Positions 53,819-63,630 of a stretch of 64,000 nt of DNA are shown here, piece by piece (position 1 is the stretch's first letter; every line of letters begins with the position of its first letter). Source of the stretch: Vanessa cardui (Eukaryota > Arthropoda > Insecta > Lepidoptera > Nymphalidae); NCBI RefSeq assembly GCF_905220365.1, contig NC_061147.1:3162001-3226000 (forward strand), read 5' to 3'. Both the position numbers and the translations under genes were made by a program. The notes under the pieces were generated by a model. It had not been told where the DNA came from. It ran no database searches and saw only the letters and a list, made by a program, of their open reading frames with translations.

Positions 53819-54410
53819 ATACTATATACCCACTAAATATTCTACAGAATTTGTTTATTTACAACATCACATAAGAAACTTCTAAATAGGCTGTTTGTTA
53901 ATGAGAAAAATAAAGTATCAATTATATATAATAATAAAAATGCATTTTTTTAAACGTTTGTCACGTGGCAAAAAACGCTCCTAATTGTCCGGTATTATGA
54001 TGAAGTCATTTGTTTGTTATCTTTGATTGCCTACTATATGTACCACGGATTAAAATACAGGCAAATGACGTCACCGACCCCATTGCAGCGCCATATTGTC
54101 CAAGTAATGTTTTCTCGCGCTATTCAAACAAGGAATTTTTAATATGATATGTACTAGAAGTAAAAAAAATATTACGGGGTTCCTTAACCTTTATTAAATA
54201 ATAGAATATGGATTTTAAAAACCAGTCAAAATCAGTCAGTGTTTCTTTACTATAATGGCCATGTATTATACACAAAAACCTTTCTCTCGAATCGCTATAT
54301 CTATTAAAAGAAAGCGCATCAAAATCCGCTGCGTAATTTTAAAGATCTAAGCATACATAGGCACAGACAGCGGTAAGCGACTTTGTTTTATACTATTTAA
54401 TGGTAATGAT
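53819..54410 (+). repeat. Rep-D copy 5, split by about 340 bp of unrelated DNA
   Basis: 5' part 53819-53888 (to AAGAAACTTCTAAAT) and 3' part from about 54226 (CAGTCAGTGTTTCTTTACTA) to 54410. The sequence between is absent from the other Rep-D copies. Confidence 0.6.
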
Positions 54411-55019
54411 ATGTATTATTTGTTAGAAATAATATAACAATAAGTTTAAATTTATACATAAATAAATGTGAAATGTTCTATAAAATTTTATTATAGAATC
54501 ATATCATATGTACTCGTGAAATCGAAGGCTTAGTGTTGCAAGTTAACAATTAAATTAATTATTATATAGCAACACTAATCAGTAATATTGTTGTCAATAA
54601 ATAGTAATTATACAATTATTATTCATAGAGTCAGTACTAATATTATAAAAAAATAGTTTTTTTTTGTACAGTAAAACTTTGATTGACGCTTGTTAAGACG
54701 TTCGATGCGGCATAATTTTTTAATTTTTTTCCATTTCTGTGGTACGAGGTCTTATAAGCCTGTTAACTCATTATATTACTATAGACTCGTTATGATTCAA
54801 TTGTATATGTAAATTATTTTTCACTACCAATTATTATGATATAATCAAAAGCAATACCTACATTTATTGCAATTATGTTTTAAATAATTATCCGTTACGG
54901 TGCACGTTTATTGTACGTTGGCATACGCCAGAAACCTTCATATAGTGCCAACAATAACTGCGCTAAGTATCAACTCGATCGCACAACCGATGCGTGTACG
55001 CATAGCAAACATCACAAGC
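54411..55019. other. no gene found
   Basis: AT-rich, with a GC-richer 110-base patch at 54900-55015 (GCACGTTTATTGTACGTTGG) that may be regulatory or a lost repeat. Confidence 0.35.
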
Positions 55020-55170
55020 ATTAATCTATACTAATATTATGGAAGTATTTGTTTGTTTGTATGTAGGGGCTAATCTGGAACTAATGGTCTCATTCTAAAA
55101 TTGTTTATGGAACGAAGTTTACTGGGCTTACAGTAGGAAAAAGCGTTATGACCTTCAGGCGACCTTTTCT
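55020..55170 (+). repeat. LINE-3'-end-like repeat
   Basis: TTAATCTATACTAATATTAT, TTTGTTTGTTTGTATGTAGG and CTAATCTGGAACTAATGGTC. This opening and layout are usual for lepidopteran non-LTR-derived repeats; no coding remains. Confidence 0.4.
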
Positions 55171-55532
55171 CTTTCTCTCTCTAATCTAATTCCATCTCAT
55201 TTTTGTTATTGTTTTATTAACAATGTTTCTTGTCATTTAATTATTCTCAAATGTTGTTTATTTATTTAACACCATATCTTCCATATATAAACTATAAAGT
55301 TAATATAATCTTGTATTGAGTAGATTAAGATTTTTATCACATGATCTTATATTTTTTAAGAAAATAGCATTGACAAAAAGTATAAGCGACTTGAATAATA
55401 AACATATAAACATTTTTTTAAATGTAACATATTAGTAAAACGCTAGTTGATGCTACTGGGAAAAACGGGTGAAACTGTTCATATATGGCCTCGATGTCGA
55501 TGAATATCAATGCGTGTACTTTGAGGCCTCAC

Positions 55533-55649
55533 CTGGACTCCTTCAGCTGGCTCAGGTTCCACTTTCTGAGGACATACGGGGTCATGGACGGAAGCAAAAC
55601 TTCTCGCAGACGATTCACCCTGGGATCTTTAGGGTGTGCTTGCAGAAAT
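55533..55649 (-). CDS. candidate internal exon, minus strand, unidentified
   Basis: The minus strand has an acceptor (GATAATGTCAG) before 55649 and a donor GTGAGG after 55533. Exactly one frame is open: one base, 38 codons, two bases. The peptide reads FLQAHPKDPRVNRLREVL, then LPSMTPYVLRKWNLSQLKES. The composition is strongly protein-like and less AT-rich than the surroundings. I do not recognise the protein. Its 3' phase would fit the exon at 22897-23047, but 32 kb and the whole SLC41 3' half lie between, so I do not join them. Confidence 0.35.
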
Positions 55650-56029
55650 CTGACATTATCATAGATTATCACGAACCTTATTATTATTATAGTTTATTAA
55701 TCTAGTGTTGCCAGTGTATATACATTTTTGAAAGGCAAATTGTCAGCAGACGTATATTGGTGGTAAGTGGTCACCATTTCAGATAGTGGAACTCCAAATA
55801 ATATAAATTGTACACTGTCGATCTGCCGTCACTACGGCATTAATGTTGTAGGCTTAATAACTTGTCGAATTGGAGTACGATAACACTTAAATAATTCATA
55901 TTTAGCGGTAGATTAAGTAAGGTAAAGGTAAGATATAGATCATACCTACCTAGACCTTCTAAAGCTGATACTAGTTACCTTAATTTGCTTCTTCGATAGG
56001 CTTTGAGTTTTATTTCATTGGAAGCCGGT

Positions 56030-56610
56030 GTCAAAATCTTTATTCAATCCATTTTTTTATTAAACTTACTATTATTAAGGCAAAAGCTTCATAAAAATAA
56101 TCACTATACAAAAAATTAAGGCGCGAAATGGTGGCAGCAAAAAGTAACGATTCCCTGTTGTTTCGCAATTCTTCTTCGGGCAAATAAATAAGTCCGCCTT
56201 TTGTCCCATTTACTCTGAGGTGGTCAATAAAGTATTTAAATAAATTAAAAAAAAGTGAACTAACCACCCCGTCACCAGTGGAAGCAATAAGCTGCTGCTA
56301 TACTTGATTAAATATTTTCCCACTATTACTCCAAGGTGTTGTAACAGCATAGAAAAAAAAAAAACATTTAGAATAATGGGCAAATATTTGAATCGTAAAT
56401 TCCTTTCAGCTTTTTCCGCAATGACTTCGAGTCCTAACATTGTTTCCGTAATATAATACGGGACCAGCATATAAACACATGGAGCATCACAGGGCTAGTT
56501 CTCGTTCCTGGGAAACCATGGTCGGTCCATCAAGTGTCGCCACCATCACTACGAATACCACGGGGCTTAATAAGAGTAGGAACGCTGATGGTCTCTGGCG
56601 CAATACACAT
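56030..56610 (-). pseudogene. decayed membrane-protein-like coding stretch, minus strand
   Basis: Read on the minus strand from about 56600: SAFLLLLSPVVFVVMVATLD in one frame, then YYITETMLGLEVIAEKAER and NLRFKYLPIILNVFFFSM in another, with VIVGKYLIKYSSSLLLPLV following. From about 56267 a further frame gives DHLRVNGTKGGLIYLPEEEL and ends KKWIE at a TGA overlapping AATAAA (about 56038). Hydrophobic segments alternate with charged blocks, but at least two frame changes are needed and a T13 tract lies inside. Family unknown; it could be an old pseudogene or wrongly joined exons. Confidence 0.25.
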
Positions 56611-56997
56611 ATTTGAAAACCACATAAAATAAAGCAAGAAAACCAAAATGATTTATAATTTAAAATATATTATAATAAAAAAAATTCTTTACATCAGTTG
56701 CTTATGTTTAAAGACTGATAAGAATTGTATCAGCTGGAAAAATTGTATTAGATTTTTGTGTACTTAAGTGGTTAAGTACCTTATGACGGGACCCTGTCGG
56801 CTTTAGAAAGACAGGATGACCAATATCTCGTTGAGATAACATTATAATAAAAACAGCTGGTAAAAACTGGATGACAATTCAGACAGTCTGGAGGAGGCCT
56901 CCACCCGCACATGAGGAATCTTTTATAATTTATCAATCCAATTAACATCGTAACAACTAGATTATTTATGCACATTATTATCCAATATTATAATAAT

Positions 56998-57008
56998 AAT
57001 GTTAATAA
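56998..57008. repeat. left target-site duplication of the Dong-like element
   Basis: AATGTTAATAA at the tail of a TAA run, duplicated at 62813-62823. Matching copies define the element ends and show insertion by target-primed reverse transcription. Confidence 0.7.
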
Positions 57009-57060
57009 CCCCCCCCCCCCCCAGGGAATGAATCTTGCCGTGGTGGGGGGGCTTAAGGAA
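57009..57060 (+). promoter_or_regulatory. C14 tract and complementary G-run at the 5' end of the Dong-like element
   Basis: Fourteen consecutive C (57009-57022) form the first bases of the element. They are followed after about 20 bases by GGTGGGGGGG (57042-57051), which can pair with them. R4-group and R2 elements often begin with a self-cleaving HDV-like ribozyme, so a structured 5' leader is plausible, but I could not fold this into the full ribozyme. Confidence 0.3.
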
Positions 57061-57183
57061 AGCAGGCATAAAAACAAGATCCGAACACCTAGATCAAATA
57101 CCCCGTTATATGGGAGACACTTTACACTCACTAACACCTGAGTTACTCTTTCCCAACCAATCGTTCCCACCCTTTTTACCCTC

Positions 57184-59170
57184 ATGGAGCAAAGTAATAA
57201 TAATAGATATAATCTTCGGTCGCTGCTCGGGGGTCGCCGAGGCGCACCTGGAGCCGGTGCTGGGTGCTACAGTTCGCGGGACACCGGTGGCGCGGCGCTG
57301 AGCAGGCGGGCGCCCGCCACGCAAAATGCTACAGCCGGACGTCGGGGGTTGAACAAGCGGGCTCACGACGAAGATGCTACAGCTGAATCATCGGGCGACG
57401 ACACCAGATCACTTTTCTCATCCATCCCATCAACTCGCCCATCTTATATGACAAGGAGAGCATCCACCTTGTCTTCTGCTACCACGGTCGACGGTGTTGT
57501 GCGAGATGTCAACTTAGACTCTAAGCTTGCACCCACCTCGGCTGCTACTCGTACGCGCAGCCGATGGACACCTGAAATGAATATGTTCATTCTGCGCACT
57601 TACCTTCAACTTACAGCACTTGAAACTGACACAAAAAAATATCTCGAGCCCTTACATCTGAAATTTATAGAAAAGTACCCGGACATGCAAATAAGCCGCC
57701 AAAGAGTCGGAGACCAACGCAGAGCTATAGTTCGCAATAAACTTTTACCACAAAATATAATAGACCGCATCCACGATGAAGTTAAAGAAGATTTAAACCA
57801 CTTACAGACTCAGACTAATCCACTAGTTAGCTTAACACAAGAAACACATAATTCACAAACACGCATGAGATGGACCAATGAACAAAAAGAAGGCTTAATA
57901 AGGTCTTACTACAGAATTACTCACCTAGAGACAAATCGGACTAATTATCGACAGCAACTACATGAAAATTTCATTGCCACATTTCCTTCGCTATCACACT
58001 TGAGTGAGCAAATAATAGCCGACCAGAGGCGAGCAATCATAGTTAACAAATACATATGTGACAATAGACTTAATGAAATAAAGCAACAAGTAGCTGCAGA
58101 ACTCTCAATTAACACAAAAGATAATAACACAAACACAAATGAACAAAGAACAGAACAAATTACCTACATTACACAGAACACAAACCTTAATAGTAGTGAT
58201 TTAAGCTTCTTGAACAACATAAAGCTTGATTTTAGTGAAGATTTTATACCCGACCGACATCAACTTGACAGAGACTCACTAATTGACGAAACTTTTTTAC
58301 AAGCATTCCGATTCTTCAAAGACACTGATCCAACAAACAGAAGTTACATCCCCAAACAGAAACCATCGAAAAAACTAGCCAAGATAGTCCATTACCTTAA
58401 CGAAATAGTCCTTCCAGAACAGGTTAATGTAGATACTGATTTTAGCACCTTACAAACTGTAATTTACTGTGGAGCGTGGACCGCTGCAAAAGTAAACGGT
58501 GCAAAGATTTCTCTTGAACCGTACCAAAGATCTCGTTCAGTACAAAATGATCACAAACCCAACTGGCAACGACGATTAGAGCGTAGACTGGAAAATTTAC
58601 GAACTAAAATAGCTAGAATAACACACTTCATAAACGGAAATAGGAACAGACATCTTGAGAGGCAAGTAAAAAACATAGTAGAGCAGTATAAAATTCATTC
58701 TGTCCATGAAGAACCCAACACTCAACTCACACAAACACTCGACACCCTCAAACAAAAGCTTGCAGTAATAGCAGGGCGCCTACGTAGGTATAAAGATTGT
58801 TCACTCAGGAAACAACAAAATAGCCTATTTTTTAATAACGAAAAACAATTCTACAGAAACTTAAAACAAACAACCACAAACAATCATGATAACAATAGCA
58901 ATTTAGACGATACCCCGGATCCGCAAGATTTGCATAAGTTCTGGGCAGAAATTTGGGAACAACCAGTTTGTCATAATCATGAAGCTGACTGGATAGAATC
59001 TGAAATTAGGAAAAACAACGCTGCGACATCAGATATGGTCTTTGAACATATTCCAATCGAGACTTACAAAAAAGTACTACAAAATCTACACAATTGGAAG
59101 GCGCCAGGCTCCGATTTCATTCACAGTTACTGGTACAAAAAATTCACGAACATCCATGGGTACTTACATC
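57184..59170 (+). pseudogene. Dong-like polyprotein, N-terminal part (tandem DNA-binding repeats to RT start)
   Basis: The ATG at 57184 opens a frame of more than 650 codons that reads past the break into non-homologous sequence and stops at 59229. Residues 1-125 are Arg/Ser/Ala-rich and disordered-looking. Residues about 127-205 and 229-307 are two copies of one domain, each starting RWT.E, with a Y..L/ITHLET-like middle and the invariant block DQRRAI followed by NK; the Trp spacing suggests a Myb/SANT-like DNA-binding fold. Residues 440-560 are basic and helical. Near residue 640 comes NWKAPGSD, the usual entry to the LINE reverse transcriptase. Coding then jumps to the frame one base back, around 59150-59175, consistent with a one-base deletion. 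Confidence 0.8.
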
Positions 59171-60026
59171 CAACCATCTTAACAAATTTATTGAAGACCC
59201 CAGTACAATACCATCTTACATTACACTAGGCACCACTTACATGATACCTAAAGACAGGAATAACCTCTCTAACCCCGCAAAATACAGACCCATAACATGT
59301 TTACAAATGCTATACAAAATTCTCACATCTTGCTTATCGGAACTTATATACAAACACATTAATGAAAATAATATTCTAGCTGAGCAACAGAAGGGATGCC
59401 GAAAGTATAGTCAAGGATGCAAGGAACAATTGATAATAGATTCTGTAATACTCAAAAGAGTCCAAAAAAGTAAATCTGATCTGTTCACCATGTACATTGA
59501 TTATAAGAAAGCGTATGACTCAGTTCCCCACTCCTGGTTACTACAAATTCTGGAAATATACAAAATACACCCCAAAATAATAAATATTTTAAAAGCATCG
59601 ATGACTAACTGGACCACCCAGCTCAAATTAACCACCGCCACCACCACCATAGAGACTAACACCATTCAAATTCAACGTGGCCTTTTTCAGGGCGAAGCAT
59701 TAAGCCCGTTATGGTTTTGCCTTGCCCTGAATCCTCTATCCAACATACTCAATGATAGCGCAATAGGATATAACTTAACTTGTACAGAAGATACTAACGG
59801 ACGGACTGACAATGCTGAAAATATAAGCCATCTGTTATATATATGGATGATATAAAACTGTACGCTAATATATCGTCTTAATGAATTAGTTAATATTACT
59901 GAACCGTTTTCAGATGACATTAAAATGGATTTTGGCATTGACAAGTGCAGAATTAATTCATTTAAATCAGAACATTACTATCCACACCTTTATAGTCTAA
60001 AATCAGGGGAACAAATTCAACCATAA
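59155..60026 (+). pseudogene. Dong-like reverse transcriptase domain, frame-disrupted
   Basis: Continues in the second frame with YRPITCL, then EQQKGCRK.SQGCKEQL, the palm Asp motif YIDYKKAYDS (about 59490-59522), the FQGEALSPLWFCLALNPLS motif (about 59685-59740) and SHLLYMDD, whose YMDD is at 59840-59851. The palm aspartates needed for polymerisation are present. A TATATA expansion shifts the frame just before YMDD, and the original frame returns near 59870. A TAA at 60024-60026 then stops it. The gene is not translatable as one protein. Confidence 0.85.
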
Positions 60027-61047
60027 GATGAAGGAGAGACATACAAATACTTAGGATATAACCAGTCACGTCAAATACTCCACACAGACACTAAAGTAAA
60101 ACTAAAACAGCAATTCCGTCACAGACTCATTGCCATTCTAAAAACTCAGCTCTATTCACGTAATACAGTAAAAGCAATAAACACGTTTGCAATCCCAATA
60201 TTAACTTACTCCTTCGGCATTATTAACTGGTCACTGTCTGATCTCAAAACCTTGCAACGTACTATTAATACTACCATGACAAAATTCCGGAAACACCACC
60301 CTAGATCATGTTTACAAAGACTAACACTGCCAAGAACTGAAGGAGGTAGGGGCCTTATTGACATTACGAACCTGCACAACAAGCAAATAACATCCCTGAG
60401 ACAGTACTTCTTTAACAAAGCTGAATCTTCTCCTCTCCACAAAGCAATAGTTAAAACTGACCGTAAATTTACACCTTTAAACTTAATAGACAATACATCC
60501 CAAAAGAACGAGAAACTAACTGACGACAAGACGCAACACGCTGAGTGGGCTGGAAAATCTCTGCACGGGAGACACTACCACGACTTAAACCAACCTAATG
60601 TCGACAAAAAGGCGTCGAACGCAAGGTTGAGTCGTGGCGATCTCTTTCCGGAGACTGAAGGCTTTATTATGGCAATTCAGGACCAAGTTATTGAGACTAA
60701 AAACTATCAGAAACATATTACGAAGACCTTACACTCCGATACATGTCGAAAATGTAATAGTTGCCCAGAGACGATACAACATATAACAGGTGCATGTAAA
60801 ACAATAGCCCAGACCGATTATAAATATAGACATGACCAAATAGCCAATATCATCCATCAAAAACTTGCCCATCAACAAAACCTAATAGCCTCCATACAGC
60901 CGTACTATAAATATATACCAGAAAGTGTGTTAGAGAACTCCACCAGTAAACTTTACTTTGACCGAGCTATCCTCACTGATCGCACAATCCACTACAATAG
61001 ACCAGACATCACATTAATCAATAAAAACAATAAAACCGGATACTTAA
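60027..61047 (+). pseudogene. Dong-like C-terminal part: CCHC knuckle and first half of restriction-like endonuclease
   Basis: Same frame as most of the RT, after the stop at 60024. It contains the thumb/linker region (LPRTEGGRGLIDI, then HAEWAGKSLHGRHY), a CCHC knuckle C-x2-C...H-x4-C at 60744-60797, the R-HDQIANIIHQKLA segment, YYKYIPESVLEN, and NRPD at about 60996-61007, the first acidic part of the PD-(D/E)xK nuclease site. It is cut at Leu/TTAA by the piggyBac-like insert; its reading frame resumes exactly at 62407. Confidence 0.85.
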
Positions 61048-62406
61048 CACGTTCGTTGCATTACGAGATCTATCAGATCTCTTGCAGGACTTTTGTTTTG
61101 TGCGTTGAACATAATCGTGTTGTTTCACTCCTTGCGGGAGGATCTAACGTGTAAAGTTCTTTAGGTATGAGTAGGACAAATATACATATTTACTTCCTAC
61201 TTAAAGATGAATTCAAGGAAATTAAAAAAAAATTAGAGATGGATTAGGTCCCTAACGCACAGTACTGTAATTATTTTCATTCCTTGCGTTAGGAGATATG
61301 TCGGTACTCGTGGAATCGTACGCCTCGTAGACGCAAGAGAGTGAAGGTGGGCGGCGCGGGCGCTGCGTGACTCGTTTTAGTGTTGTCGCGCGCACGTTTG
61401 CGAAATAACACTCGCGTATATACCTACGTGTTGATTATCATTTTTGTTATACAATGAGTGCTTTTAAAAGAAAATAGATTTTTTCTATTAATTTTGGTGA
61501 AATTTACAACAAAAAATCAACGCCGGATTATACTGCTGCATCGTCCAGTAAAATAAAAATTTTGGAAAATTTTCAAATTTGTCCTCCATTGGCTAATAAT
61601 GACAGTGATTCTGATTATTAAATATTTGAAGCCCCTAAAAAGAAAATGATGAACCTTTCTACGTTGGAGCACACGCAACTAAGAAATGAAAATAATATAT
61701 ATATCAGCCCATGTACTGGAAAACGATTTAGTGTGCTTCAGAATACGATATCCAGTCCAAAAAGTAGTAACAATAATACCACATTATTGATGACTAATAC
61801 TACACCTACTATACCTACTGATCCTATGACACCTACTCGTAGATTTTGTGGTACTGTTTCTCGTAACCATAGTGGTTTATCTACTCCTAGCTCGTGCACA
61901 CAAATGCTAACAGAAACATCCAACACAAATGCTAAAGCTTCTCCTGCCTCATTGAATGCTTTATGTACATCAAGTAGGTGCTCAATCAATGTGCCTACCA
62001 TGTTTTAATGAAAAACACTTTCCATAATTATTATAATAAAACTTTTTCAATCGACAACTGAGATATTATTTTATTCCCATCACTACTTACTACACATTTT
62101 GAACTATCTTCCGTTGCGGTACGAGATACAATCGATATCATAATTTTTTTTGGTATTTGTAGTTTATTCAAATGTCATAACTGCGTGCGAACCTAGCAAA
62201 ATATAAAGCAATAGGCTATCTTTCACCCACAAAACTTCTAAATATATTTGATTGTTTTTTTGGAAGATATAAACTATTTTGATAACTGTATCTTTAGGAG
62301 ACCGATTAGGTCTCAAACGCACCAAATGGTAGGTTAGTTTGGAGATCTTTTAGGTCTCCAAAGCACCAGCTGAAAGTTTTTTGAAAGTGATGGCGCAGGG
62401 AACGTG
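61048..62406 (+). mobile_element. piggyBac-like element (1359 bp, no transposase), nested in the Dong-like element
   Basis: Flanked by TTAA at 61044-61047 and 62407-62410. The ends are CACGTTC (61048-61054) and GAACGTG (62400-62406), a perfect 7-bp terminal inverted repeat with partial similarity beyond it (TGC at the same spacing). TTAA duplication is the hallmark of the piggyBac superfamily. Subterminal copies of TTAGGTCyC-AACGCAC occur near 61247-61262 and 62306-62321. No DDD transposase domain is present, so this is a non-autonomous derivative. It splits one codon pair of its host cleanly: removing it with one TTAA would leave the endonuclease frame continuous. Confidence 0.8.
61454..62008 (+). 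pseudogene. decayed Ser/Thr/Pro-rich ORF inside the piggyBac-like element
   Basis: An ATG at 61454 (MSAFKRK) opens a frame of 185 codons that is continuous apart from TAG at 61475-61477 and TAA at 61619-61621, ending at 62008. After the second stop it runs 129 codons without interruption. It includes an acidic NDSDSDY patch, a basic PKKK, and then Asn/Thr/Pro/Ser-rich low complexity (TPTIPTDPMTPTRR). A GC-rich stretch with CG-rich motifs precedes it (61330-61420). It could be the N-terminus of a lost transposase or an unrelated accessory protein; no catalytic motif is visible. Confidence 0.5.
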
Positions 62407-62766
62407 TTAATAGATATTGCTGTACCTAACACCCATAACTTACAAACTACAATAGCTGAAAAACTGACAAAATATACCGAACTGAAAGACGAAATAACCC
62501 GACTTTGGCACCTGCAGAAAGTAATAATAGTCCCCATAGTCATTTCCACGACCGGCGTCATACCAAAACAGTTACACAAATCTATTAAGACACTTAATTT
62601 ACCCCCCAACACCTACACTTTACTACAGAAAGCTGCAATTCTCAACACCTGCCGGATCGTAAGAAAATTCCTACAAACTGAAAATGAGAACCCCATAGAA
62701 TCTACTTCACAACCTACTACACAAACCACCTCCTTAACTTCTAACCCTGTTGTGCACTTGGCTTAG
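62407..62766 (+). pseudogene. Dong-like endonuclease, second half and C-terminal tail
   Basis: Resumes the interrupted frame with LIDIAVPNTHNLQ, where the Asp at 62413-62415 is the second acidic residue of the nuclease core. It continues with EKLTKY..LKDEITRLW, VPIVISTTGVIPK and QKAAILNTCRIVRKFL, all characteristic of the R2/R4 endonuclease C-terminus. TAG-type stop context at 62764-62766, then a 46-base 3' UTR. Confidence 0.85.
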
Positions 62767-62812
62767 GCCCGTGAATATCAGTATACCGGTGAAAACCGAG
62801 AAAAAATAAACA

Positions 62813-62823
62813 AATGTTAATAA
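62813..62823. repeat. right target-site duplication of the Dong-like element
   Basis: Second AATGTTAATAA copy, followed by further TAA units (TAATAATAAAC). It is identical to the left copy over 11 bases. Confidence 0.7.
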
Positions 62824-62938
62824 TAATAAACTTTTTTATGCAAGAAATAAAAGGATTTCTAGTCTATTTTATTTTATTCTAAGTCCTCACTGTGAATTGC
62901 TGCATTTTTTTTAAGATCTATTGATAAGTGGCATTTCA

Positions 62939-63236
62939 ATTGGTGGTACGGCTTTGTGCAAGCCCGCCGGGGTAGTTACCACCCACTCGTCAGATATTCT
63001 ACCGCTAAACAACAGTACGCAGTATTGTTGTGTTCCGGTTTGAAGGGTGAGTAAACCAGTGTTACTACAGGCACAAGGGACATAGCATCTTAGTTCCCAA
63101 GGTTGGTAGCGTATTTGGCGTATTTTATTTACGATGTAAGGATTGGTTAATATTTCTTACAGCGTCATTGTCTATGGGTGATGGTGACCACTTACCATCA
63201 GGTGGCCCATATGCTCGTCCGCCAACTTATTTCATA
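62939..63236 (-). repeat. Rep-C copy 10, full length
   Basis: Minus strand from TTGGCGGACGAGCATATGGG to GGCTTTGTGCAAGCCC-type complement (GGTGGTACGGCTTTGTGCAA on plus). Best preserved Rep-C copy in the window, about 115 bases beyond the Dong-like element. Confidence 0.75.
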
Positions 63237-63424
63237 AAAAAAGTTTTTACTTTTATTTAGGATCCCAGCATATTCCAACCTAATAATTACTAACCTGTCT
63301 GAATCGGGAATAACTTTACATTGTTATATTATATTAAAGAGCGACAATCAATATTTTTACTACATAAATATATCTATGTTTATCTGGAGCTACCGATATG
63401 TCTTGCAGGACTAGTATACTGATG

Positions 63425-63630
63425 TGGCAGTGGGCTGGTCAAATATGTCGAAGGACTGATAGCGGTTGGATCAGATTCTTAGGGTGACGATCACGGATCG
63501 ACAAACGCAGTGTAAGACAGCGGTGGACTGATGACCTAAAGAGATGAATAAAACTCGCCGGATGTGAAAAGTGGACATCCCTTGCTTGAAAACTCTTGAA
63601 GAGTCCATGTCCCGCAGTGGATTGTGATTA
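63425..63630 (+). pseudogene. non-LTR retrotransposon C-terminal relic
   Basis: One frame with several stops still reads WQWAGQICRRTDSGWIRFLG, then KRSVRQRWTDDLKR, LAGCEKWTSLA and a degenerate end. WAGH-type, RWTDDL and LAG..W blocks in this order are the usual LINE C-terminal tail. Confidence 0.6.

Larger units (their letters stand above)
57009..62812 (+). mobile_element. R4-clade (Dong-like) non-LTR retrotransposon, inactivated
   Basis: Single-ORF LINE of the early-branching class that uses a restriction-like endonuclease. Order: C-rich 5' end, about 175-base 5' UTR, N-terminal DNA-binding repeats, reverse transcriptase (DYKKAYDS, FQGEALSP, YMDD), CCHC knuckle, RPD...D endonuclease, C-terminal tail ending at 62766, and a short 3' UTR with AAAAAATAAAC. 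The 11-mer AATGTTAATAA occurs just before (56998-57008) and just after (62813-62823), next to TAA runs on both sides, as expected for Dong, which targets TAA repeats. Without the piggyBac-like insert the element is about 4.45 kb, a normal R4/Dong size. Defects: frameshift near 59150-59175, two frame changes near 59837 and 59870, TAA at 60024-60026, and the insertion at 61048-62406. Confidence 0.88.
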
